10,564 nt of DNA from REBR01 sp033721915 (lineage in GTDB: Bacteria; Pseudomonadota; Gammaproteobacteria; Pseudomonadales; Oleiphilaceae), in NCBI GenBank assembly GCA_033721915.1, contig JAWWAC010000083.1:1-10564 (forward strand). The letters are read 5' to 3'. Shown piece after piece: positions 1 through 6,369 of the stretch. The first letter of the stretch is position 1; the number at the start of each line of letters is the position of its first letter. The notes below the pieces were generated by a model, which was not told the DNA's origin, did not search any database, and saw nothing but the letters and a program-made list of their open reading frames with translations. The position numbers and the translations under genes are program-made.

Positions 1-151
1 ACGTGAAGTGGCGACCCTGCTCGACGGCGTCCGGCCTGCCGGCAGACACGAAGTCGTCTTTCCGGCACAAGGGCTTCCGAGTGGCCTCTATGTCTTCCGA
101 CTCAGCAGCGGCGGGCACGAAGCTACCGGTCGCATGACGCTGATCAGATAG
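1..151 (+). CDS. C-terminal fragment of a secreted/surface protein with a FlgD-Ig-like (type IX sorting-like) tail
   Basis: An open frame enters from the left edge (first full codon at base 2) and ends with TAG at 149-151, leaving 49 residues. The tail shows a run of features: a VATLLDG strand, PAGRHEVVF, LPSGLYVFRL, then GGHEATGRMTLIR at the very end. This is the pattern of the FlgD Ig-like fold and of type IX secretion C-terminal sorting domains: an aliphatic strand, 'aGrHevvf', 'lpSGlYvyrL..G', and a final basic/hydrophobic strand. Proteins with such tails are usually large exported hydrolases or adhesins, but the catalytic part is outside the window, so no function can be given. The domain is typical of Bacteroidota, Rhodothermota and Balneolota and is unusual beside gammaproteobacterial genes. 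Family resemblance is recognised by eye; foreign origin is inference. Confidence 0.7.
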   Translation, partial: REVATLLDGVRPAGRHEVVFPAQGLPSGLYVFRLSSGGHEATGRMTLIR

Positions 152-228
152 AGGCGGTGCAACTCTGCTAAGCAAGGCCGTACGTAATGGGATGACCGCT
201 CCTCCTCCGCGATCACCCCACCGGTCCC

Positions 229-372
229 ATGCTGCAGAACTACGTCACGGTCGCCTTCCGGACCCTCCGTCGCTCCCCGGGCACCCGGGACGTCCACCCC
301 CTCCCGGCTGGCCGTCTCCCTCCTGGCCGCCTCCCCCCGCGTCCACGCGGCCGCCCCCCGCCTCTGTCCTGA
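229..372 (+). pseudogene. Possible relic of the N-terminus of a MacB/FtsX-type ABC transporter permease
   Basis: A 47-codon frame opens at ATG 229. Its first 18 residues, MLQNYVTVAFRTLRRSPG, match the characteristic start of macrolide-exporter-type (MacB/FtsX) permeases, where this cytosolic helix precedes the first membrane segment. After residue 18 the frame turns into low-complexity Pro/Arg/Gly and stops at 370-372. In the +1-shifted frame, bases 308-334 read LAVSLLAAS. That resembles the start of the expected first membrane helix ('GLAVsLaas') and lies at about the expected distance: 25 nt between the two blocks, where 24 would be in frame. This is consistent with a frameshifted, truncated relic. 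No Shine-Dalgarno sequence precedes the ATG, and no later part of the family is visible. Chance resemblance in a GC-rich gap cannot be excluded. Confidence 0.33.
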
Positions 373-390
373 CACCCCTGGCACAACCAT
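291..390 (+). other. C-rich, G-poor tract (possible Rho-utilisation region)
   Basis: By hand count these 100 bases contain about 57 C and 20 G on the plus strand, a strong C-over-G bias compared with the flanks. C-rich, G-poor RNA is what Rho loads on. The tract lies after the stop of the left-edge gene and before the avtA promoter region, where no intrinsic terminator is visible. It could therefore end transcription of the upstream gene. The composition is seen directly; the Rho role is inference. It overlaps the possible permease relic. Confidence 0.3.
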
Positions 391-391
391 C

Positions 392-408
392 GATTCAGTC
401 ACTGAATC
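392..408. promoter_or_regulatory. Perfect 7-bp inverted repeat, candidate operator of avtA
   Basis: GATTCAG (392-398), a 3-nt spacer TCA, then CTGAATC (402-408) form a perfect dyad. It lies 51 nt before the avtA start codon and immediately upstream of the likely -10 box. A dyad there would sit in the -35/-10 spacer, the classic place for a repressor site. It does not match a regulator site that I can name. In E. coli avtA is repressed by alanine and leucine, so an amino-acid-responsive regulator is possible, but that is inference. Confidence 0.45.
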
Positions 409-411
409 CGT

Positions 412-417
412 TACACT
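412..417 (+). promoter_or_regulatory. Candidate -10 box of avtA
   Basis: TACACT matches four of six positions of the sigma-70 -10 consensus and lies 42 nt before the avtA ATG. No good -35 hexamer is found 16-18 nt upstream (ATCGAT or CATCGA are the best available). The promoter may therefore be weak, activator-dependent or misplaced. Its overlap with the adjacent palindrome is the main reason to take it seriously. Confidence 0.35.
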
Positions 418-459
418 CGACAGTGCACCGACAACGTCACTCCGAGGAGTCACCACCCC

Positions 460-1737
460 ATGAAACTCTCATCCTTCGGCCAGAAACTCGGCACCGAAGC
501 CGGCATCAACTCCCTCATGGACGATCTCGGGGAGGCCATGGCCGGTGACGGCGATGTGATCATGATGGGCGGAGGCAACCCCGGACACCTGCCGGCGGTG
601 ACGGACCGGCTGCAGAGCATCGCCCGGGACATAGTGAATGACCCGGAGCAGTTCCGTCGCCTCACCGGGGTCTATGACCCGCCACAGGGGGAGAAGCAGT
701 TTATTGCCAGCCTGGCGCAGCTGCTGAACCGTGAGTACGACTGGGGCCTGACGCCGGAGAACATCGCCCTCACCAATGGCAGCCAGTCGGCCTTTTTCAT
801 GCTGTTCAACATGCTGGCCGGCAACCACCCGGACGGCAGCCACCGGCATATCCTGCTGCCGCTGGCACCGGAATACATCGGCTACGGGGATGCCGGACTG
901 ACGCCGGAGCTGTTCCGGGCGGTGCGCCCGGAGGTGCAGGAACTGGGGGACAACCTGTTCAAGTACCGGGTGGACTTCTCACGACTGGCGGTGACACAGG
1001 ACACGGCCGCCATTTGCGTCTCAAGGCCCACCAACCCCACCGGCAATGTGCTCACGGACGAGGAAATGCAGCGCCTTGAGGCCCTGGCGGAGAAGCAGGA
1101 CATACCGCTGATAGTGGACGGGGCCTACGGGGCGCCCTTTCCGGACCTGATGTTCACGCCGGCACAGCCGCGCTGGACGCCACGGCACATTCTCTGCCTG
1201 AGCCTGTCCAAACTGGGTATCCCCGCCGCCCGCACCGGCATTGTCATTGCCGACAAGCCCTTTATCCGGGCCCTGTCCGGGGTCAATGCCATTATCAACC
1301 TGGCCACGGGCAGTTTTGGTGCCATGCTGGCGGAGCCGCTGGTACGCAGCGGCGAGATTCTCTCCATCAGCCGCGAACAGGTCCAGCCGGTGTATCGCCG
1401 CAAGATGGAAAACGCCGTGGCCGCCTTCCGCCGGGCCATGGCCGAGGGGGACGACCCGGCGCCCTGCCCCTGGCGCATTCATGTACCGGAGGGGGCCATG
1501 TTTCTCTGGCTGTGGTTTCCCGACATGCCCATTACCAGTCTCACCCTCTACCAGCGACTCAAGGCACGGGGGGTACTGGTGGTGTCCGGGCATTACTTCT
1601 TTCCGGGCCTGCCCGATGAGCACTGGCCCCATCGCCATGAGTGCCTGAGGGTGACCTATTCACAGGACGACGATGCGGTGGCCCGTGGGCTGGGTATTAT
1701 TGCCGAAGAGGTGAAAAAGGCCTGGCGTGAAGGGTAA
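460..1737 (+). CDS. avtA: Valine-pyruvate aminotransferase (transaminase C)
   Basis: This is a PLP-dependent, fold-type I (class I/II) aminotransferase in the cytoplasm. The known AvtA reaction interconverts L-valine + pyruvate and 2-oxoisovalerate + L-alanine, supplying alanine and linking it to branched-chain synthesis. The 425 residues are close to the E. coli length (417) and align along the whole protein. The conserved blocks are GGGNPGHLP (37-45), YDPPQG (72-77), ALTNGSQSAFF (103-113), LAPEYIGYGDAGL (135-147), SRPTNPTGNV (188-197), the PLP-nitrogen Asp220 in IVDGAYG, the Schiff-base Lys251 in SLSKLG, EGAMFLWLWF (344-353) and substrate-carboxylate Arg397. GAGGAG at 444-449, 10 nt before the ATG, supports the start. 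The gene stands alone: a non-coding gap lies upstream and convergent secF downstream. It uses GCC-CTG pairs and almost lacks the CACTG/CAGTG pentamer so common in the other genes, which hints at a different history or strand context. Confidence 0.95.
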   Translation: MKLSSFGQKLGTEAGINSLMDDLGEAMAGDGDVIMMGGGNPGHLPAVTDRLQSIARDIVNDPEQFRRLTGVYDPPQGEKQFIASLAQLLNREYDWGLTPENIALTNGSQSAFFMLFNMLAGNHPDGSHRHILLPLAPEYIGYGDAGLTPELFRAVRPEVQELGDNLFKYRVDFSRLAVTQDTAAICVSRPTNPTGNVLTDEEMQRLEALAEKQDIPLIVDGAYGAPFPDLMFTPAQPRWTPRHILCLSLSKLGIPAARTGIVIADKPFIRALSGVNAIINLATGSFGAMLAEPLVRSGEILSISREQVQPVYRRKMENAVAAFRRAMAEGDDPAPCPWRIHVPEGAMFLWLWFPDMPITSLTLYQRLKARGVLVVSGHYFFPGLPDEHWPHRHECLRVTYSQDDDAVARGLGIIAEEVKKAWREG

Positions 1738-1746
1738 GTCAGTAGA

Positions 1747-1770
1747 CCGCCCCCCCCGGGGCGGCGCTTT
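1747..1770 (+). terminator. GC hairpin, likely avtA terminator
   Basis: CCGCCCC (1747-1753), loop CCCC and GGGGCGG (1758-1764) form a perfect 7-bp GC stem beginning 9 nt after the avtA stop. It is followed by CGCTTT, which is only a short T run. The stem is strong but the U-tract is weak, so it may act together with the long hairpin at 1796-1841. Confidence 0.45.
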
Positions 1771-1795
1771 GAGTGCCCATCCCTTAAACGAGGCT

Positions 1796-1841
1796 TTTTC
1801 AGGCAAAAAAAACGCCTTTAAGCGCTTTTTTTGCCTGAAAA
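1796..1841. terminator. Long A/T-rich hairpin between convergent genes, likely bidirectional terminator best suited to secF
   Basis: Two 20-nt arms (1796-1815 and 1822-1841) surround a 6-nt loop, CTTTAA. Each arm contains TTTTCAGGC or its complement, an A or T run of 7-8, and a short CGC/GCG core next to the loop. The only imperfection is 1812/1825. It is an A.C mismatch in plus-strand RNA but a G.U wobble in minus-strand RNA, so the stem is unbroken when read from the secF side. In that direction the 3' arm has an eight-U run. It lies 54 nt beyond the secF stop and 58 nt beyond the avtA stop, where both convergent transcripts need to end. The structure is seen directly; terminator function is inference. 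Confidence 0.7.
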
Positions 1842-1895
1842 CCGAGACTTTTATCCTTTATTTCAGAAGGATGGCCTGGTCCGACCCGGCATGGG

Positions 1896-2864
1896 TTATT
1901 TTTCTTCCATGCGGCGGAGCCAGTCGGGGATTTCTTCGCTGGGTTCTTCTTCGGCGCCTTCTTCGCCCCTGAGGCCTTCTTTCTGGGGGACGAAGAGGTC
2001 TTCACGGGAGACTCTCTGGGCCAGCAGCAGGTTGGCGGCCACGTAGATGGAGGAGTAGGTGCCCACCACCACGCCGATGATCAGTGCCAGTGCGAAGTTC
2101 TGGATCATTTCGCCGCCGAAGATCAGCAGTGAGATCAGCACCACCAGAGTGGTGCCGGAGGTGATCAATGTGCGCATCAGCACTTCGTTGAGTGAGGCGT
2201 TGATGATCTCGTAGGGGCCGCCCTTGCGCATGCGCCGGAAGTTCTCGCGGATGCGGTCGGAGACGATGATGGTGTCGTTGAGCGAGTAGCCGATCACCGC
2301 CAGCAGCGCCGCCAGTACCGTCAGGTCAAAGTCCAGCTGGAAGAGGGAGAAGACCCCCAGCACGATGATCACATCGTGCATCAGTGGCAGTACCGAGGCG
2401 AGGCCGAACTTGAGCTGGAAGCGCATGGCCACGTACACCAGCACCACGATCAGCGACAGCAGCAGCCCCAGGCCCCCGTCCTCTCGCAGCTCCTCGCCCA
2501 CCTGGGCGCCCACGTACTCGGCGCGCACCAGGTCCACCTGGTCATCGCTCTGCTGGAGCACGCTGTAGATTTCCTGCACCACCTTGTCGTCGAACTTGGC
2601 GGCCAGGCGTACCATCACGGAGCGGTCTGAGCCGAAGTTCTGCACCACCACGTCCTCGAAGCCGGCGCTGTTGAGCTGCTCGCGGATGCCGGACAGGCGG
2701 GGCGCTTCGCTGTACTGCACCTCCACCAGTGTGCCACCGGTGAAGTCCAGCCCCAGTGCCAGCCCCTTGACGCCGAGGCTGACCACCGACACCAGAAGCA
2801 GCACGATGGAGACAGTGGCCGCAATCTTGCGGATGCCCATGAAGTCGAAATTGGTATTCTGCAC
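1896..2864 (-). CDS. secF: Protein translocase subunit SecF
   Basis: SecF is the inner-membrane partner of SecD. The SecDF complex binds SecYEG and uses the proton-motive force to complete export of preproteins across the membrane. The 322 residues show the standard layout: a first membrane helix (about 13-33), the periplasmic start motif LGLDFTGG (37-44), a periplasmic domain to about 125, then five helices. These include the LMHD segment (161-164) and the signature IGYSLNDTIIVSDRIREN (191-208), whose Asp197 lies in the conserved membrane region. The C-terminal tail from about 300 is rich in Glu and ends DWLRRMEEK. The start codon is GTG, preceded by CGGAGAGA (2871-2878) with 7-nt spacing. 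That Shine-Dalgarno sequence directly abuts the secD stop, and the 14-nt gap suggests coupled translation. It is the last gene of the queA-tgt-yajC-secD-secF cluster. Confidence 0.97.
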   Translation of the reverse strand: MQNTNFDFMGIRKIAATVSIVLLLVSVVSLGVKGLALGLDFTGGTLVEVQYSEAPRLSGIREQLNSAGFEDVVVQNFGSDRSVMVRLAAKFDDKVVQEIYSVLQQSDDQVDLVRAEYVGAQVGEELREDGGLGLLLSLIVVLVYVAMRFQLKFGLASVLPLMHDVIIVLGVFSLFQLDFDLTVLAALLAVIGYSLNDTIIVSDRIRENFRRMRKGGPYEIINASLNEVLMRTLITSGTTLVVLISLLIFGGEMIQNFALALIIGVVVGTYSSIYVAANLLLAQRVSREDLFVPQKEGLRGEEGAEEEPSEEIPDWLRRMEEK

Positions 2865-2878
2865 TGTGGGTCTCTCCG

Positions 2879-4735
2879 TCAGATGGACAGTGATTCAAGC
2901 CGGCGACGTCCGCCCACCACCGCGTTCACAATGGCGCGGCTGAACAGCAGTGCCGTGAACATGGACGTGAGAATGCCGATCAGCAGTGTGACGGCAAAGC
3001 CCTGTACCGGGCCTGTGCCCACGGCAAAGAGTATGGCCGCCACCAGCAGGGTGGTGATATTGGCATCAAAGATGGACACAAAGGCCCGGCTGTAACCGGC
3101 ATTGATGGCCGACTGTGCCGGCATGCCGCCACGCATTTCCTCCTTGATGCGCTCGAAGATCAGCACATTGGCGTCCACGGCCATGCCCACTGTCAGAACG
3201 ATACCGGCGATGCCCGGCAGTGTCAGGGTGGCGCCCAGTATGGACATGACCGACACCAGCAGGGTGAGGTTCACCACCAGTGCCACATTGGCCAGCAGGC
3301 CAAAGCCCTTGTAGACGATCATCATCATCAGTGCCACCAGGGCAAAGCCCAGCAGCACCGAGTTGATACCCGCCTGGATGTTCTTCTGCCCCAGGCTGGG
3401 GCCGATGGTGCGCTCTTCCACGAAGTACATGGGGGCGGCCAGTGCGCCGGCACGCAGCAGCAGCGCCAGCTCACTGGCCTCTTCCATGCTGCGCAGCCCG
3501 GTGACACGGAAGCTGCTGCCCAGTGTGCTCTGGATGGTGGCCAGGCTGATAATGGAGCGTTCCGTGGAGCGCTCACGCGCCTGCACCGTTTCACCGTTGC
3601 GCCGGCTTTCCACCATCTCGCTGCTGTGCTCGATAAAGAGCACTCCCAGGCGGCGCTGTATGGCGTCCCGGGTGGTACGGCGCATCATGCTGCCGCCGGG
3701 GCCGTCCAGTGTGATGTTCACCTGCGGCTGCCCGTTCTCGTCAAAGGCCGCCTGGGCATTGGCCACGTTGTTGCCGGTGATGATGATTTCCCGCTCCAGC
3801 TCGGCCGTACGGTCCGGGTCGTTGCGGAATGGGAACTCTTCCGTGGTGGAGGATGGCGCATCGGAGCGGGCCTCCAGGCGGAATTCCAGGTTGGCGGTGG
3901 AGCCCAGAACGCGCTTGGCCTCGGCGGTGTCCTGGATACCGGGCAGCTGCACCACCACCCGTGAATCCCCCTGGCGCTGTACCAGCGGTTCGGAGACGCC
4001 CAGCTCATTCACCCGGTTACGCATGGTGGTGATGTTCTGGTTGAGGGCGTATTCCTTGATCTCGTTGATTTCGGCTTCGCTCAGCCTCAGCCGCAGCAGA
4101 TAGTCCTCATCGGCCCTGTCCTGCTGGATGGTGAACTGGTCGTGCTGGTCCCGCACCAGCTGGAAGGCCTCGTCACGGGCGCTTTCATCCCGGAAGGCAA
4201 AGCGCAGCACGCCTTCCTCGGTGGGGTCACCGTCGCGGTAGCGGATGCGCTCTTCCCGCAGCTGGCGCTTGATCTCGCTGGCGTAGACCTCCAGACGCTG
4301 CTCCACGGCCTGCTCCATGTCCACTTCCAGCATGAAGTGAACGCCACCGCGCAGGTCCAGGCCCAGTGTCATGGGGCCGGCGCCCAGGCTTTCCAGCCAT
4401 TCGGGGGTGGTGCGTGCCAGGCTCAGTGCCGCCACATAGTCCCGCCCCAGCGCCTTCTGGATCAGTGACCGTGCCTTCAGCTGGGCTTCACTGGAGTCAA
4501 AGCGCAGCATGGCCAGCCCTTCCTCCAGTTGTGGGTCACGGTACTCGACCCCCGCCTCTTCCAGGGTGGATTTGGCCTTTTCAAGCTGTGTTTCCGTCAC
4601 ATCCACATTGGCGCTGCCGCCGCTGATCTGCACGGCGTAGTCATCCGGGAAGAGGTTGGGCGAGGCATAGATGGCGCCCAACAGCACAACGGCGGCGATG
4701 AGCAGGTTCTTCCAGAGGGGATACTTGTTCAGCAT
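2879..4735 (-). CDS. secD: Protein translocase subunit SecD
   Basis: SecD, with SecF and YajC, forms the accessory complex that drives late steps of Sec export with the proton gradient. From the chosen start the protein is 618 residues, close to E. coli SecD (615). It has an N-terminal membrane helix (about 9-25) and a large periplasmic part that begins with a region containing TLGLDLRGG (123-131). The hinge NRVNELGVSEP (240-250) and VVQLPGIQD (261-269) follow. Five C-terminal helices (from about 455) contain AVDANVLIFERIKEE, whose Asp521 corresponds to the proton-relay Asp of E. coli SecD. The start is MLNKYPLW at 4735, where AGGA lies 6 nt upstream. An in-frame codon six residues earlier (4753) has no such support and the added residues are not conserved. 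A GC hairpin lies just upstream, in the 67-nt gap after yajC. Confidence 0.97.
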   Translation of the reverse strand: MLNKYPLWKNLLIAAVVLLGAIYASPNLFPDDYAVQISGGSANVDVTETQLEKAKSTLEEAGVEYRDPQLEEGLAMLRFDSSEAQLKARSLIQKALGRDYVAALSLARTTPEWLESLGAGPMTLGLDLRGGVHFMLEVDMEQAVEQRLEVYASEIKRQLREERIRYRDGDPTEEGVLRFAFRDESARDEAFQLVRDQHDQFTIQQDRADEDYLLRLRLSEAEINEIKEYALNQNITTMRNRVNELGVSEPLVQRQGDSRVVVQLPGIQDTAEAKRVLGSTANLEFRLEARSDAPSSTTEEFPFRNDPDRTAELEREIIITGNNVANAQAAFDENGQPQVNITLDGPGGSMMRRTTRDAIQRRLGVLFIEHSSEMVESRRNGETVQARERSTERSIISLATIQSTLGSSFRVTGLRSMEEASELALLLRAGALAAPMYFVEERTIGPSLGQKNIQAGINSVLLGFALVALMMMIVYKGFGLLANVALVVNLTLLVSVMSILGATLTLPGIAGIVLTVGMAVDANVLIFERIKEEMRGGMPAQSAINAGYSRAFVSIFDANITTLLVAAILFAVGTGPVQGFAVTLLIGILTSMFTALLFSRAIVNAVVGGRRRLESLSI

Positions 4736-4767
4736 CGGGGGTCCTATTGGCAACGGGGCTGGAGTCT

Positions 4768-4788
4768 CCCCGGCCAGCCGGGCCGGGG
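4768..4788. other. GC stem-loop in the yajC-secD gap
   Basis: CCCCGGCC (4768-4775), a 5-nt loop and GGCCGGGG (4781-4788) give a perfect 8-bp stem in the 67-nt space between yajC and secD. No U-tract follows on the minus strand, so it is not a classical terminator. It could stabilise the secDF part of the message or cause partial attenuation. It ends 32 nt before the secD start and does not cover the ribosome site. Function is inference. Confidence 0.4.
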
Positions 4789-4802
4789 GCTGTCCGCCTG
4801 GA

Positions 4803-5162
4803 TCAGATGTCTTTCAGAGTCCCTTTGGGCAGTGCCTGGGCCACGGCCTGGCGCTGCACCTTCACTTCCACGTTGTCGGCCACTTCCAGCACCATGAAGT
4901 CGTCCTGAAGGCGCACCACACGTCCCGCCAGGCCGCCACCGGTGACCACTTCGTCCCCCTTGTCCAGACCCGACACCAGGGCCTTGTGCTCTTTGGCCCG
5001 CTTGGACTGGGGGCGCCAGATCAGGAAATAGAAGATCAGGATAAAGCCACCGAAGAGAATGACCTGCGACATGACACCCGGGGCGCCCTGTGGCGCGGCA
5101 ACAGCCACTGCCGGCAGCACAAACAGCAGAACAGTCAGGAACAGCGTGCGAATCAACGTCAT
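4803..5162 (-). CDS. yajC: Sec translocon accessory protein YajC
   Basis: YajC is a small inner-membrane protein that associates with SecD-SecF and can contact SecY and AcrB. It is conserved but usually dispensable. The 119 residues contain the family core: hydrophobic helix VILFGGFILIFYFLIW (34-49), the basic junction RPQSKRAKEHK (50-60), and the soluble KGDEVVTGGGLAGRV domain (68-82), ending LPKGTLKDI as in E. coli (LPKGTMKAL). Unlike the 110-residue E. coli protein, the N-terminus carries an additional hydrophobic stretch (about 5-22) ending VAVAAPQG, like a cleavable signal peptide. The ATG is preceded by GGAGA with about 8-nt spacing. It lies 43 nt after tgt and before secD, the usual gammaproteobacterial order. 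Confidence 0.95.
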   Translation of the reverse strand: MTLIRTLFLTVLLFVLPAVAVAAPQGAPGVMSQVILFGGFILIFYFLIWRPQSKRAKEHKALVSGLDKGDEVVTGGGLAGRVVRLQDDFMVLEVADNVEVKVQRQAVAQALPKGTLKDI

Positions 5163-5205
5163 CGGAGCGTCTCCGTTAATACAATGGGAAGTGTGGTTGT
5201 CACGG

Positions 5206-6366
5206 CTAGAGCGGATGTTCAGTGGCCCCGCCCTGGTCGGTTTCGGGTCGTTTCAGACCGCGCATGGCGTAGAACTGATCCACGAAGTCGCACAATGTAC
5301 CTGCTTCGATTGCCCCACGCAATCCGGCCATGAGTTTCTGGTAATAGTGCAGGTTGTGCAAGGTATTGAGCTGGCTGGCCAGAATTTCACCGCAGCGGTC
5401 GAGATGGTGCAGGTAGGCCCTGGAGAAATTCCGGCAGGTGTAACACTCGCAGCGTCTGTCCAGTGGGGCGGTGTCGCTCTTGTGGCGGGCATTGCGGATC
5501 TTGACCACCCCTTCGTGGGTGAACAGGTAGCCATTGCGGGCGTTGCGGGTGGGCAGAACGCAGTCGAACATGTCCACACCACGGCACACCGCCTCCACGA
5601 TGTCCTCGGGCTTGCCCACGCCCATCAGGTAACGGGGGGCATCCGCGGGCATCTCCGGTGTGGTGGCTTCCAGCACCCGCAGCATGTCTTCCTTGGGTTC
5701 CCCCACGGACAGTCCGCCAATGGCGTAGCCGTCAAAGCCAATGGCCTTCAGCCCCTGCAGTGACTCGCGGCGCAGTGATTCGTACATGCCTCCCTGCACA
5801 ATGCCGAACAACGCCGCCGGGCTGTCCCCGTGGGCGCGCTTGCTGCGCTGCGCCCAGCGCAGTGACAGCTCCATGGAGGCGCGGGCCTCGCTTTCCGTGG
5901 CCGGATAAGGGGTGCATTCATCAAAGATCATCACCACATCCGCCCCCAGGGCCTTCTGCACCGCCATGGAGGACTCCGGGGACAGGGTCACCTTCGAGCC
6001 GTTGACCGGGGACTGGAAGGTCACTTCCTCTTCGGTGATCTTGCGGGTCTTGCCCAGACTGAACACCTGGAAGCCGCCGGAGTCGGTGAGGATTGGGCCC
6101 GGCCAGTGCATGAAGTCGTGCAGGTCCCCATGGGCGGCGATCACCTCGGTGCCGGGGCGCAGCATCAGGTGGAAGGTGTTGCCCAGCAGGATCTCGGCGC
6201 CGGTGCCGGCAATGTCCCTGGGCAGCATGCCCTTGACGGTGCCGTAGGTGCCCACTGGCATGAAGGCCGGTGTCTCCACGCTGCCGCGACTGAAGCGCAG
6301 ACGGCCACGGCGGGCCTGGCCGTCGCTGGCCAGGTGCTCAAAGTGCATGTCGCACGGGCGTGCCAT
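5206..6366 (-). CDS. tgt: tRNA-guanine transglycosylase (queuine tRNA-ribosyltransferase)
   Basis: Bacterial Tgt exchanges guanine 34 for preQ1 in tRNAs with GUN anticodons (Asp, Asn, His, Tyr), the first tRNA-bound step of queuosine synthesis, in the cytoplasm. The 386 residues carry the full active site. Asp95 lies in LTDSGGFQVFSLG, and FDECTPYP (148-155) and VQGG (190-193) contribute to base recognition. The nucleophile Asp268 lies in DMFDCVLPTRNARNG. The zinc site is CECYTC (Cys306, 308, 311) plus His337 in NTLHNL. The start is ATG 6366. GAGGAG, formed by the last two codons of queA, lies 6 nt before it. The alternative Met7 (6348), where E. coli Tgt would begin, has no ribosome site, so this protein probably has six extra N-terminal residues. 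The gap to queA is 3 nt. Confidence 0.97.
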   Translation of the reverse strand: MARPCDMHFEHLASDGQARRGRLRFSRGSVETPAFMPVGTYGTVKGMLPRDIAGTGAEILLGNTFHLMLRPGTEVIAAHGDLHDFMHWPGPILTDSGGFQVFSLGKTRKITEEEVTFQSPVNGSKVTLSPESSMAVQKALGADVVMIFDECTPYPATESEARASMELSLRWAQRSKRAHGDSPAALFGIVQGGMYESLRRESLQGLKAIGFDGYAIGGLSVGEPKEDMLRVLEATTPEMPADAPRYLMGVGKPEDIVEAVCRGVDMFDCVLPTRNARNGYLFTHEGVVKIRNARHKSDTAPLDRRCECYTCRNFSRAYLHHLDRCGEILASQLNTLHNLHYYQKLMAGLRGAIEAGTLCDFVDQFYAMRGLKRPETDQGGATEHPL

Positions 6367-6369
6367 GGG

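Noticed and set aside
88..456. A 122-codon open frame on the minus strand in the gap before avtA
   Set aside because: Its product is low-complexity Arg/Gly/Glu sequence with no recognisable domain and no good ribosome site. It runs antisense over the end of the left gene and the avtA promoter. It is best explained by GC-rich DNA lacking stops.
192..548. A 118-codon plus-strand frame rich in Pro/Ser/His
   Set aside because: It overlaps the well-supported avtA start in another frame, has no family features, and its composition reflects the C-rich tract.
3363..4103. A 246-codon plus-strand frame antisense to secD
   Set aside because: It is a Ser/Arg/Met-rich shadow frame of a GC-rich conserved gene, with no domain and no ribosome site.
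4736..4753. Six-residue upstream extension of SecD (MPIGPP)
   Set aside because: The added residues are not conserved in the family, and the AGGA ribosome site fits the start at 4735, lying inside the extension itself.
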